Translations under genes and position numbers: made by a program
Source of the DNA: Bombella saccharophila
GTDB lineage: Bacteria > Pseudomonadota > Alphaproteobacteria > Acetobacterales > Acetobacteraceae
DNA: 64,000 bases
Assembly: GCF_026385475.1 (NCBI RefSeq)
Contig: NZ_JANIDW010000004.1
Location: 21,335-85,334 of the forward strand
Direction: 5' to 3'
Shown here: positions 45,006 to 53,553 of the stretch, piece by piece
How positions within the stretch are numbered: position 1 is the stretch's first letter
Layout: each line of letters begins with the position of its first letter
The notes under the pieces: generated by a model
Told to the model about the DNA's origin: nothing
Seen by the model: the letters and a program-made list of their open reading frames with translations, nothing else
Database searches by the model: none

Positions 45006-45683
45006 ATGCTCTATGCCCCTCCTCCCCCACTGCCATCCCACCCGCCAAAAGGCGTCTTTGTCACCGGGACGGATACAGGAATCGGCAAAACGCTCATCAG
45101 TGCCGCCCTAACGCGCGCGTGGCATGGAACTTATTGGAAGCCCTTCCAAACCGGCCTTGCTGAGGAGCCCGGCGATACTGAGACCGTCCAACAACTTACA
45201 GAGCTCTCCCAAGACCATATCCTCCCCCCAGCTTACGCGCTGCAAGCCCCGCTCGCCCCCGCTGCTGCCAGCGCGCTTGAGGGCATAACCCTCCACCCCG
45301 AACAGCTTACCCTACCAGAAGCCCCCCACGCCCCCTTGATTATAGAAGGCGCGGGCGGCCTTATGGTGCCACTGACGAAGACTATGTTGATGATTGACTT
45401 TATCGCCCAACTTGGTGTGCCCGTCATCCTCGTCACCCGCAGCAATTTAGGCACGCTTAATCACACCCTTTTAAGCCTTGAGGCCCTGTATCAACGTGGG
45501 ATTCCCGTCCTTGGCTTCATCACTAATGGGGTAGACTCCCCACAAAATAATCAAATCTTAGAGAGTATCGGACAATGCCGCGCCCTCTATCATCTTGCCC
45601 CTCTTTCTACCCCACCAACCGCCACAGCCCTTCGCCACATAGCAACGCATATCCCCCCATGGGCCACCATGAACGCGTCATAG
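45006..45683 (+). CDS. bioD: Dethiobiotin synthetase
   Basis: This 225-residue P-loop enzyme closes the ureido ring of dethiobiotin from DAPA, CO2 and ATP. The P-loop is FVTGTDTGIGKTLISAAL, followed by YWKPFQTGL and the EGAGGLMVPL motif that binds Mg and ATP. It is the last gene of the operon, 3 bp after bioC. The final gene of the pathway, bioB, is not in the window. Confidence 0.95.
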   Translation: MLYAPPPPLPSHPPKGVFVTGTDTGIGKTLISAALTRAWHGTYWKPFQTGLAEEPGDTETVQQLTELSQDHILPPAYALQAPLAPAAASALEGITLHPEQLTLPEAPHAPLIIEGAGGLMVPLTKTMLMIDFIAQLGVPVILVTRSNLGTLNHTLLSLEALYQRGIPVLGFITNGVDSPQNNQILESIGQCRALYHLAPLSTPPTATALRHIATHIPPWATMNAS

Positions 45684-45815
45684 AACCTATTAACATCCTA
45701 AAAACTACATTTTTTTAATGTGTCTATCCTTGCAATGCCCATTTCCTCCCCCTTCCATATCAGGGTAAAGAGGACCAAATTGCTTCAAAGATAGATAGGG
45801 TTTGTAAGTATCATC

Positions 45816-47351
45816 ATGAAAATCAATCGGCGGACAATGGTCAAAACAAGCGTCGGCTTTGGGGCCGGGCTCGCTTTTTGTGCGCACGCCTCTCGCTCTG
45901 CCCATGCCGATGACACCTCTACCACCCATTTTGATGACAGCACCGTCCGCACATTAGCGCGCGACCTTGCCTCCAAAGGCTACAAGCCCCCGCGCAAGGA
46001 CCTCCCCGATGCGCTGGTTCATATGAGTTTTGACCAATTCTCTGCTATTCAGTTCAACTCAGAAAAAGCATTATGGAAGCAAGACAACCTCGCTTTTGAT
46101 GTTGAGTTCTTCCCGCGCGGGTATCTCTATAAGCAGCTTATTGATGTTTATGAGGTCCATGACGGTACAGCACGCCCTGTTAACTACACGGCCGATATGT
46201 TCACCAGTAAAGACCCCTCCCTAAACCTGACCGGGGGGGAAGGCTTCTCTGGCTTGCGCATCCGTTATGCCCTCAATCATCCCGGTGTGATGGAAGAATG
46301 TGCCGTATTCCTCGGGGCATCCTATTTCCGCGCGGTCGCTAAGGGGCAAACTTACGGCCTCTCCGCCCGCGGCTTTGCAAAAGATACCGGCACCCCAACG
46401 GGGGAGGAGTTCCCCACCTTCCGCAGCTTTTGGTTGGAGAAACCCGTCCCCGGTAGCCAATCTCTCATCCTCCATGCGTTAATGGATAGCCCCTCCCTTA
46501 CGGGGGCCTTTCGTTTCACCATTCGCCCCGGTGAGACGACCCTTTTTGATGTTCAATCCTCCTTCTTCCCCCGCACGGACATCACAGCGGGAGGAATCGC
46601 GCCCCTAACAGGCATGTATTATTTTGACGCAAATGACCGGACCCACATTAATGACTGGCGGCCTGCTGCGCATGATAGTGAGGCCCTCCAAATATGGACA
46701 GGGGCAGGCCAAAACATCTACCGCCCACTCACAAACCCAACCGACCTTCAGCTCTCCTCCTTTAGTGATGCAGGGCCTTACGGCTATGGGCTGATGCAGC
46801 GCAAACGTAATTTTCACGATTATGAAGACCTCGCCCTCCATTACGAAAAACGCCCCTCTTTATGGGTCGAACCTATTGGAAATTGGGGGGAAGGCGGCGT
46901 TCAACTTGTCGAAATCCCCACCCCTAGTGAGGTCAATGATAATATCGTCTCCTTCTGGCGGCCTAACCAACCGCTAAAAGCAGGGCAGAGCTATAACTTC
47001 ACCTATCGGATGTATTGGGGGTGGGATACGCCTTGGCCAACACATCTTGCGCGCATTCATGATACACGCGTCGGTGCTGTAACCGACCATCCAGAGAAAG
47101 TGCAATTCGTCCTCGATTTTGACGGCGAACCCTTCCGCACCCTCCCCAGTGACACCGCCTATCATCTCCTCGCCCAAAGCTCTGCGGGGGAGATTTCTGC
47201 CATCACCATTATGCCTAATCCGGAAATTAATGGCGTACGTGCCTTCTTCCAACTAGACCCCGGAGCGGCCAAATTATGCGAGCTACATGTCCAACTCGCC
47301 AATGCCCAAGGCCCCCTTTCTGAAACATGGCTCTACCGCTGGACCGCTTAA
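45816..47351 (+). CDS. Periplasmic glucan biosynthesis protein, OpgD/OpgG family
   Basis: This 511-residue protein has a twin-arginine-type leader (KINRRTMVKTSVGFGAGLAF, cleavage after AHA), so it is probably exported folded by Tat, as known for OpgD rather than OpgG. Family segments are ALVHMSFDQFSAIQFN, FFPRGYLYKQLIDVYEV, GFSGLRIRYALNHP and KRNFHDYEDLALHYEKRPSL, with WVEPIGNWGEG. The family shapes or releases osmoregulated periplasmic glucans made by OpgH, encoded next. Confidence 0.9.
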   Translation: MKINRRTMVKTSVGFGAGLAFCAHASRSAHADDTSTTHFDDSTVRTLARDLASKGYKPPRKDLPDALVHMSFDQFSAIQFNSEKALWKQDNLAFDVEFFPRGYLYKQLIDVYEVHDGTARPVNYTADMFTSKDPSLNLTGGEGFSGLRIRYALNHPGVMEECAVFLGASYFRAVAKGQTYGLSARGFAKDTGTPTGEEFPTFRSFWLEKPVPGSQSLILHALMDSPSLTGAFRFTIRPGETTLFDVQSSFFPRTDITAGGIAPLTGMYYFDANDRTHINDWRPAAHDSEALQIWTGAGQNIYRPLTNPTDLQLSSFSDAGPYGYGLMQRKRNFHDYEDLALHYEKRPSLWVEPIGNWGEGGVQLVEIPTPSEVNDNIVSFWRPNQPLKAGQSYNFTYRMYWGWDTPWPTHLARIHDTRVGAVTDHPEKVQFVLDFDGEPFRTLPSDTAYHLLAQSSAGEISAITIMPNPEINGVRAFFQLDPGAAKLCELHVQLANAQGPLSETWLYRWTA

Positions 47352-47359
47352 TTAACCCC

Positions 47360-49522
47360 ATGACCAGCCCCCACATCACTGCCTTCCTGCCACCTGAATC
47401 CCCCCTGTCCATGCCGGTGCAATCCCTCCATAAAGCACCGGAGCGACATGGGCGGGCCTTCTGGCGGCTGCCGAGCACACCCACCCTCCTCTGGCTACGC
47501 CGCCTCTTTGTGTTTGGGACAACCTTTGCGCTAACAGCCTATAGTGTTGCCAAAATCAATGCCGTTTTTAACTCACTCGGCACAAGCCTCCTCGGGATGG
47601 TGATGCTGGGGCTATTTACCATCCTTAGCTTTTGGATCTCCCTCTCCTGCGCATCAGCCTTAGGGGGGTTCTGGTCCATGCTGCGCCATGGTGGGCTAGG
47701 CCTTGGCATCCGCCGCACCGGCCCCCTGCCGGAGCTAAAAAGCCGCACCGCCATCTTACTCCCCACTTATAACGAACCACCTCAACGCGTGATGCTCAAT
47801 CTTCGCGCTATGCTGAAAAGCTTGCAAGAAACAGGCCGTGGCGAGCATTTCGACATCTTTATCCTCTCCGATACGACCAACCCTGATATTTGGGTGCAAG
47901 AAGAACAAGCCGTGCTGGACCTCCACCAACACGCTTACGCACGCCAGCATCTTTTCTATCGCCGCCGCTTTAAAAATACGGACCGCAAAGCCGGCAACAT
48001 TGCGGACTGGGTCACACGCTTTGGTGGGGCTTACCCAGCTATGCTCACCCTTGATGCTGATAGCCTCATGGATGGCAGTCTCATTGTCCGTATGGCTGCT
48101 GCGATGGAGCAGCATGAGCAAGTCGGGCTCATCCAAAGTCTCCCCGTCATTGTGGGAGGGCAGACCCTTTTTGCCCGCCTACAACAATTCGCCGGACGCG
48201 TTTATGGTCCGCTCATTGCTCAGGGCATTGCCTGGTGGCATGGCTCAGAGGGCAATTATTGGGGCCATAACGCCATTATCCGCACCCAAGCCTTTGCCGA
48301 GCAAGCTGGCCTCCCCCATCTGCGCGGCAAGCCCCCCTTTGGTGGGCACATCCTTAGTCACGACTTCATCGAGGCCGCTTTGATGCGCCGTGGCGGCTGG
48401 GCCATCCATATGGTCCCCGGCCTTATGGGCTCTTATGAGGAAAGCCCCCCCTCCCTTACCGACATCGCCGTGCGGGACCGCCGTTGGTGCCAAGGCAATC
48501 TCCAACATGCGCGCATCCTTTTTACAAAGGGTATGCACTGGGTCAGCCGCTCCCACATGTTGGTAGGAATAGGCTCTTACATCATGTCCCCGCTGTGGCT
48601 GCTCTTTCTCCTGTTTGGGATTTTGATTGCTTTACAAGCGCATTTCTACCATCCCGAATATTTCAGCACCCAACGCAGCCTCTACCCACATTGGCCCCAT
48701 GTGGACCCCATCCTAGCGCGGCTGGTTTTCATCCAAACCATGGTTGTGCTGCTCGCCCCCAAGGCCCTCGCCTTCCTCGCTATTTGCTTTGATAAGCAAG
48801 AACGTCAACAAGCGGGCGGGGTCATACGCCTTTCTATCTCCATTATTTTGGAGACCCTTCTTGGTGCGCTCATTGCCCCCATCGCTATGCTCATCCAAAC
48901 TTCGGCCATTCTCTCCATTCTCTTAGGCCGCGATTCCGGCTGGTCTGCCCAAAATCGTGATGATGGTAGCCTGCCTTGGGGCGATACAATCCGTAAATAT
49001 TGGCTCTATAGCCTCTTTGGCCTCGTCCTCAGTGCGGCCGCTTGGTCGGTCTCTCTCGCACTTTTCCTTTGGATGCTCCCGGTCTTGGTTGGCCTGCTCA
49101 TTGCTATTCCTCTTGTCGGGCTAACCGGTAGTCGCGTTTGGGGGACATGGGCCCGCAAAGCGGGGTTACTCCTCATCCCAGAAGAAACAACCCCTCCGTC
49201 CATCCTCCAACGCGCCGCTGAAGAGCGCAACCACCCTCACCCTGTTATTTTAGAGGCCTTTCACGCTCTGCGGAGCAATACAGCCCTACGGCACGCCCAC
49301 CTCGCCACGCTACCCCCACCGCGTAAAGCTGGGGAGCCTATCTCTGTTCCCTTGCTCACTGGTTCCCTCAAATTGCAGGAAAGCCCAACGCTCGAAATCG
49401 CCCTCGCCCGCCTTACCCCCGCCGAGAAGGCCGCCGTCCTCAGCTGCCAAAGCAACATCGCCATCCTCGCAGACCTCCCCGTCTCCTCACCCAACCTCAC
49501 TGACGGGCCTCATGGCTCTTAG
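47360..49522 (+). CDS. opgH: Glucans biosynthesis glucosyltransferase OpgH
   Basis: This inner-membrane GT2 enzyme of about 720 residues builds the beta-glucan backbone from UDP-glucose. Two N-terminal membrane spans precede the catalytic domain (TAILLPTYNEPPQRVMLN, LDADSLMDG, and the R-RRW processivity-type motif RDRRWCQGNL), and several spans follow. The start is uncertain: ATG 47360 is 8 bp after the opgD-like stop without a clear ribosome-binding site, and ATG 47327 in the same frame overlaps that gene. It forms an operon with the Tat-exported partner. Confidence 0.94.
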   Translation: MTSPHITAFLPPESPLSMPVQSLHKAPERHGRAFWRLPSTPTLLWLRRLFVFGTTFALTAYSVAKINAVFNSLGTSLLGMVMLGLFTILSFWISLSCASALGGFWSMLRHGGLGLGIRRTGPLPELKSRTAILLPTYNEPPQRVMLNLRAMLKSLQETGRGEHFDIFILSDTTNPDIWVQEEQAVLDLHQHAYARQHLFYRRRFKNTDRKAGNIADWVTRFGGAYPAMLTLDADSLMDGSLIVRMAAAMEQHEQVGLIQSLPVIVGGQTLFARLQQFAGRVYGPLIAQGIAWWHGSEGNYWGHNAIIRTQAFAEQAGLPHLRGKPPFGGHILSHDFIEAALMRRGGWAIHMVPGLMGSYEESPPSLTDIAVRDRRWCQGNLQHARILFTKGMHWVSRSHMLVGIGSYIMSPLWLLFLLFGILIALQAHFYHPEYFSTQRSLYPHWPHVDPILARLVFIQTMVVLLAPKALAFLAICFDKQERQQAGGVIRLSISIILETLLGALIAPIAMLIQTSAILSILLGRDSGWSAQNRDDGSLPWGDTIRKYWLYSLFGLVLSAAAWSVSLALFLWMLPVLVGLLIAIPLVGLTGSRVWGTWARKAGLLLIPEETTPPSILQRAAEERNHPHPVILEAFHALRSNTALRHAHLATLPPPRKAGEPISVPLLTGSLKLQESPTLEIALARLTPAEKAAVLSCQSNIAILADLPVSSPNLTDGPHGS

Positions 49523-49663
49523 CCCCTATTATTTTCCTCTTCCCCCATTGTCTTACTCTCAAAAAGGCCCATCTCTGGGGGGAAGGCATACTCGTTGCTA
49601 CGAGCTAGGCCTTGTCAGACAACCCTAGAAGGCCCGCAACCGGTCGGGCCGGGAGCTATGTTG

Positions 49664-50086
49664 ATGTCCGTTAATGTCGTTTACAAAACCACAGCCCGCG
49701 CTACCGGTGGCCGTGATGGCTCTGCCGAAACAACCGATAAGAGCTTCCACGTCAAGCTTGGCGTCCCCAAAGAGATGGGCGGCGATGGCAAGGGAAACAA
49801 CCCAGAGCAGCTTTTTGCCGCTGGCTACGCAGCTTGCTTCCTCGGTGCTATGAAGTTCGTTGCTGGTGAGGAGAAAATCGACATCCCAGCCGATACCCAT
49901 GTGCAAGCCACCGTTGGCATCGGCCCCCGTGGCGATGGCGGTTTCGGCCTTGAGGTCACTATCGAGGCCTCCATCCCCGGCATGGATCGCTCCAAAGCAG
50001 TTGAGCTGCTGAAGAAAACCGAGTTCGTCTGCCCCTACGCCAACGCCACCAAAGGCAACATCAAAACAACTGTCACGCTGGTCTAA
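49664..50086 (+). CDS. ohr: Organic hydroperoxide resistance protein (Ohr)
   Basis: This 140-residue OsmC/Ohr-family thiol peroxidase starts at ATG 49664 after a GGGAG motif (ATG 49658 is also in frame). The two redox cysteines are present: Cys58 in AAGYAACFLGAM and Cys123 in VCPYANATKGN. The spacing and the second motif fit Ohr rather than OsmC. It reduces organic and fatty-acid hydroperoxides. No ohrR regulator is adjacent. A strong terminator follows. Confidence 0.93.
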   Translation: MSVNVVYKTTARATGGRDGSAETTDKSFHVKLGVPKEMGGDGKGNNPEQLFAAGYAACFLGAMKFVAGEEKIDIPADTHVQATVGIGPRGDGGFGLEVTIEASIPGMDRSKAVELLKKTEFVCPYANATKGNIKTTVTLV

Positions 50087-50110
50087 GTAATCAGGATTGC
50101 TGTGATACAC

Positions 50111-50142
50111 AAAGGCGCATCCACCTAGGTGCGCCTTTTTTT
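50111..50142 (+). terminator. Intrinsic terminator after ohr
   Basis: AAAGGCGCA, a 10-nt loop, TGCGCCTTT, then four more T. It lies 24 bp after the ohr stop and marks the boundary between GC-balanced core sequence and the AT-rich island. Confidence 0.93.
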
Positions 50143-50418
50143 CATCTTTAGGAAAGACAGACAGCCTAAATCAACATTTTCAATAAAAAAACTCATACCT
50201 AAATACATAAGACAGACAATAGTTAGATAGTTTTTCATAAATCTCCTTTCCATATTCCATAATGCTTTATACAAACCATTCTTATCTTCTCTTTTATCAA
50301 TCATTTGAAGAAATATAACTTTTGAAATTTCTATCGTATTCATATAATTTAGTCTAAATGGACCTATTGTAGACTGTCTGTAATCAAGACTTTTCTTCCG
50401 TTCTAAATTAAAATGCAA
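50125..50418 (-). CDS. Small hypothetical protein at the end of the CDI island
   Basis: This 97-residue, AT-rich frame starts at a TTG (50418) with a GAGG a few bases upstream. One hydrophobic stretch lies near the C-terminus (NYLTIVCLMYLGMSFFI), followed by a basic tail (KMKKRRT). Its last codons run into the ohr terminator, so the 3' end may have been altered by joining of island to core DNA. It may be a remnant of a membrane immunity gene. No family recognised. Confidence 0.45.
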   Translation of the reverse strand: MHFNLERKKSLDYRQSTIGPFRLNYMNTIEISKVIFLQMIDKREDKNGLYKALWNMERRFMKNYLTIVCLMYLGMSFFIENVDLGCLSFLKMKKRRT

Positions 50419-50553
50419 GCAAGAGCCTCGTTTTGATGCAAAAATACCATCGCCATATAGACACTTATATTAATGCATATACCTTCCCCTTCGTCAGATA
50501 ATCCCGCACCTAATTTTGATGATTTTCCCCTTCAACCTTTCGACAGAGCCACC

Positions 50554-50661
50554 TCATAAAGCCACTAGCGAGGATAAAAACCATTCTTTAAACGCCCTCA
50601 TCTCCTTCGTGCCCAACTCGTTAAACTCAGTGGAATTGAGAACATAGTCATACGAATACAT
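50554..50661 (-). pseudogene. 35-codon remnant frame in the decayed part of the CDI island
   Basis: A short frame begins with ATG at 50661, 9 nt after AAGGA, and ends with TGA. Its composition (NSTEFNELGTKEMRAFKEWF) looks like real helical protein rather than random translation. It is too short to be an intact immunity gene and is probably the end of one. Homology is unknown. Confidence 0.35.
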
Positions 50662-50708
50662 CAGAACATATCCTTATACTAAAAATCCCTTACTTGATGA
50701 AAAGATAC

Positions 50709-50820
50709 TTATGCACCAAAAATAGCCTCTTCACACCCTATCACAACATTCTCAATACTTAATACGACGTTGGCTTAAAAACGCGCCATCATCAGAATAA
50801 AGTGCCTTTGCTATTGAGGG
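50709..50820 (-). pseudogene. Two short protein-like fragments, likely decayed immunity or toxin gene
   Basis: Two adjacent frames without start codons read like coding sequence: IAKALYSDDGAFLSQRRIKY then stop (50752 upward) and IENVVIGCEEAIFGA then stop (50709-50756). They overlap in different frames, as expected of one gene broken by indels. The surrounding 50419-50903 has no intact gene. Confidence 0.35.
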
Positions 50821-50886
50821 CTACTACTATGCCAACTTATCCCCATTTTCACGATGAACCAGAACCTAGACATCGCCCATTGTCTA

Positions 50887-51556
50887 ATAACATAATTGAT
50901 GAATTACATATATCTTCGTAAAGAGCATATGGAAATCTGACATGAAGACAGAAAATCTCTTAACCTCATGAGAAAATAATTAATATTATACAAAAAAGGG
51001 ACATCATAAAAATCACTATGCTTTGCTTTTTCTGAAAATAATACATTAATTGCCATCTGAAGATCTTTTTCTTTTTTATAAAAAGATGTAAAATTACGCT
51101 CCAAAAAGATAAAATCCTTCAAAAATGAACTATTTCTGCATGAGGAAAGTTTGCCATAAAAAATCTCCAATTCCCTCTGGAAACAGATAACATCAAAGTT
51201 TTTATTATCTTCAAATAAAAGATTTTTATACAATTCACTGAAGTTCACTTTATAGGGTTCAGAGTCATTTAGATGAATATGTAACAAATATTGAAGGGAT
51301 TCATGAAGCACCTCATAGAAATTTATTACTCTTGATAAACTATAGCCAAATTTATCTAATAACAAACCTAAATCATCTGTAGCATACCAATCATTAATAT
51401 TATTAATCTTCTGGAGAAGGTCAACGGATTCCTTAATATGCTCCTCAAACGAAAGGAAAGAATCCATAAGCTTACCAGAGCTATCTTTATTTCTTGCTCT
51501 AAAGATTATATGTCTAACGAATTTATACATCATTTCCCTAACCTTCTCCTCCCCAA
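50887..51556. repeat. Direct repeat unit A of tandem immunity-gene duplication
   Basis: This unit matches 51792-52460 over its whole length, including the sequence after the stop codon (AATAACATAAT...GATGAATTACATAT) and just before the start codon. The two copies have diverged but align without large gaps. Confidence 0.85.
50904..51533 (-). CDS. Predicted orphan CDI immunity protein, paralog 1
   Basis: The 209-residue soluble, mostly helical protein has no signal peptide. It is a paralog of the protein at 51810-52439; shared stretches include SSCRNSSFLK, FTSFYKKEKDLQMAINV and FSEKAKHS. Its ATG overlaps by 4 nt (ATGA) the stop of an upstream open frame that resembles a toxin tail, the arrangement of CDI toxin/immunity pairs. 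I infer a displaced immunity gene kept downstream of cdiA. No known immunity family was recognised. Confidence 0.65.
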   Translation of the reverse strand: MMYKFVRHIIFRARNKDSSGKLMDSFLSFEEHIKESVDLLQKINNINDWYATDDLGLLLDKFGYSLSRVINFYEVLHESLQYLLHIHLNDSEPYKVNFSELYKNLLFEDNKNFDVICFQRELEIFYGKLSSCRNSSFLKDFIFLERNFTSFYKKEKDLQMAINVLFSEKAKHSDFYDVPFLYNINYFLMRLRDFLSSCQISICSLRRYM

Positions 51557-51697
51557 AGCAGCTCTTTGAAGCTTATTTACATTCACGGCAGCAACTCCGT
51601 TAAACACCTTAACAAAAAGAGCCACCCCCCACACCGGCCGAAATCGCCAATAACATTGCTCTGATTTTGTATTTATTTCAACGTCTATTCCACAACC
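51530..51697 (-). pseudogene. Toxin C-terminal tail remnant coupled to paralog 1
   Basis: A 55-codon frame is open from after a TAA at about 51698 to TGA 51530-51532. It reads DVEINTKSEQCYWRFRPVWG, then a hydrophobic part and VNVNKLQRAALGRRRLGK. It has no normal upstream start and directly overlaps the ATG of the following immunity-like gene. This is what remains when the 5' part of a CdiA-CT module is lost. Function unknown. Confidence 0.45.
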
Positions 51698-51791
51698 TTA
51701 AAAGCTCCCGAAGATACACCAATACCATACCAACACCACACCTACGTTCAGATTTAAACGTGTCAATAATATTGAAAAAACTTAGATGGCC

Positions 51792-52460
51792 AATAACATA
51801 ATCGATGAATTACATATAGTCTACTAAAGAGCATACGGAAATCCGACATGCAGACAAAAAATCACTTACCCTAATGAGGAAAAAATTAATATTTAACAAA
51901 AAGGGAACGTCATAAAATTCACTATGCTTTGCTTTTTCTGAAAAAAATACATTAATTGCCATCTGAAGATCTTTTTCTTTCTTGTAAAAAGATGTAAATT
52001 CATCCTCCAAAAAGATAAAATTCTTCAAAAATGAACTATTCCTGCATGAAGAAAGTTTACCATAAAAAATCTCCAATTCCTTTTGAAAACAGATGATGTC
52101 AAGGTTTTTATTGTCTTCAAATAAAATATTTTTATACAATTCACCAAAATTTACCTCATAGGATGAAGAGTCATTTTCATGAATATCTAACACATCCTGA
52201 ATAGCATCATAAAGCAACCCATAGAAATTCATTACCCTTGCTAGACTAGAAACAAATTTAACTACTGGAGAAACCAAATTATCTACAGCATACCAATCAC
52301 TTATTTTATTAAGTTCCCTAAAAAGAGTAATAGATTGCTTCATCTCATCCCCAAAAGAGGAGAAAGAATCCATGAGCCCCTCAGAAATATCTTTATCCCT
52401 TACTCTACAAATTATGTATTCAACTAATCGATGCATCATTTTTCTAAACTTCTCCCCCCC
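51792..52460. repeat. Direct repeat unit B of tandem immunity-gene duplication
   Basis: This is the second copy of the 670-bp unit at 50887-51556. It includes a 209-codon gene and short flanks on both sides. Confidence 0.85.
51810..52439 (-). CDS. Predicted orphan CDI immunity protein, paralog 2
   Basis: The 209-residue paralog of the protein at 50904-51533 has the same length and end (CSL..YM). The C-terminal halves are more alike than the N-terminal halves, which suggests selection for a different partner at the N-terminus or gene conversion at the C-terminus. The frame ending at its start (RVEGGRSLEK then TGA) also overlaps it by ATGA and again follows a G-rich stretch. Immunity role is inferred. 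Confidence 0.62.
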   Translation of the reverse strand: MMHRLVEYIICRVRDKDISEGLMDSFSSFGDEMKQSITLFRELNKISDWYAVDNLVSPVVKFVSSLARVMNFYGLLYDAIQDVLDIHENDSSSYEVNFGELYKNILFEDNKNLDIICFQKELEIFYGKLSSCRNSSFLKNFIFLEDEFTSFYKKEKDLQMAINVFFSEKAKHSEFYDVPFLLNINFFLIRVSDFLSACRISVCSLVDYM

Positions 52461-52493
52461 TCTACTCTAAACCCCGCAAGCCACCAAAACTGC

Positions 52494-53060
52494 CTACAAC
52501 ACATTATTCATTTTTATATACTCATGGGATGCATAGTAATGGTAGGTCTCTTCCCATTTTATTCCTTCATTAAAAAATGAAAATAAAGGGTATTTATTCA
52601 TATCATTGAACAATGATAACAAAGTCCCCCCAGGCAATATGGAGCTACGCCCCTTATCGCCATCTCCGTAAAGAATTACATCATCCTCACCCAACGAAAC
52701 GTAAATATTTTTGCCAAAATCACTTAGAGAAGGCGATGAAATATCAAAAAAACCTGATATTTCATCATCATTTAAAATATCATCCACATATATACTGTCA
52801 TATATTTTTTTATACAATCGATTATAATAATCAATTGTCCTTGTTTTTATGGATTTATTGTTTCCAAAAGATTCTCTCTCAATTAACCGTGCATACCAGA
52901 AGAAGAATATATTTAATGTTGTATTTTCTGTATTACACAAGAATGGCTCTCCACCTATATAGACTGAAAATAAACCATTTACCCACGAGCAACCTTCCAT
53001 ATTCCATTCCTTAACAGCATCAAACTGCAACGCTATTTTATAAGGATCACCATATAGCAT
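52494..53060 (-). CDS. Imm42-like immunity protein
   Basis: The 188-residue protein begins MLYGDPYKIALQFDAVKEW and has WVNGLFSVYIGGEPF. To my recollection this is the pattern of the immunity 42 family: GDP near the N-terminus, an EW, then GLF-YI-G. These proteins neutralise polymorphic toxins. It directly follows and overlaps a toxin-tail fragment (53033-53233), completing an orphan toxin/immunity module downstream of the main CDI pair. No signal peptide or membrane span was seen, so the target toxin acts in the cytoplasm. Confidence 0.7.
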   Translation of the reverse strand: MLYGDPYKIALQFDAVKEWNMEGCSWVNGLFSVYIGGEPFLCNTENTTLNIFFFWYARLIERESFGNNKSIKTRTIDYYNRLYKKIYDSIYVDDILNDDEISGFFDISSPSLSDFGKNIYVSLGEDDVILYGDGDKGRSSILPGGTLLSLFNDMNKYPLFSFFNEGIKWEETYHYYASHEYIKMNNVL

Positions 53061-53233
53061 TTTATCTTAACCCCTTTCTCTCTAAGGATTTTTCTTCCTT
53101 CCTGACCCAAAGAAGAATTCCCCAATGGGTTACGTGCATCTGACGTGCTACCACTCCAATGATACTCCTCAACGCCACGTCCATTTGTTTGACCAAAAAA
53201 TCTATGCACACCGCCATCTCCATCAATACTCAA
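53033..53233 (-). pseudogene. Orphan toxin C-terminal fragment upstream of Imm42-like gene
   Basis: The 66-codon frame starts at TTG after in-frame TAA codons. It reads SIDGDGGVHRFFGQTNGRGV, then YHWSGSTSDARNPLG and KILREKGVKIK. The HWSGST-type ending is familiar from tails of secreted polymorphic toxins, though I cannot name the family. In another frame an ATG (about 53268) gives SNKKRKKGKRALD then stop, which may be the frameshifted beginning. After KVKIK-type residues the expected stop is lost (TGC for TGA), and the frame runs 8 codons into the immunity gene. Confidence 0.6.
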
Positions 53234-53369
53234 TCTAGTGCTCTTTTCCCCTTCTTCCTCTTTTTATTAGACATTACAATACGTTATATAAATCAATATT
53301 CTTAGAGAAAAATATGCAATCTATCGCCATGAATAAGTATATGTATAAATATAACCTATTTTCTTATTT

Positions 53370-53528
53370 TTAAGAAATATATTGAAAACGCTGTATATAT
53401 GCATATGCAGATCCAAAGGAACATATATCTGCAAGTTCAACTGCTTTCAATGCTCCGTCCCCTCGCCTGCTCTCATACCTAGCCAAATACAATTTAGGGG
53501 GAAAGCAATAGAAAATATCATTACAAGT
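53370..53528 (-). pseudogene. Protein-like open frame without start codon in the CDI island
   Basis: 53 codons are open between TGA and TAA. The part YLARYESRRGDGALKAVELA, then DICSFGSAYAYIQRF, looks like genuine helical protein. It directly follows the decayed lipase-type toxin tail (53554-53665), the place where that toxin's immunity gene would stand. An alternative frame from an ATG gives MIFSIAFPLNCIWLGMRAGE. Neither is intact. Confidence 0.4.
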
Positions 53529-53553
53529 TCAGAGTATTGAAATAAATAAAAAC

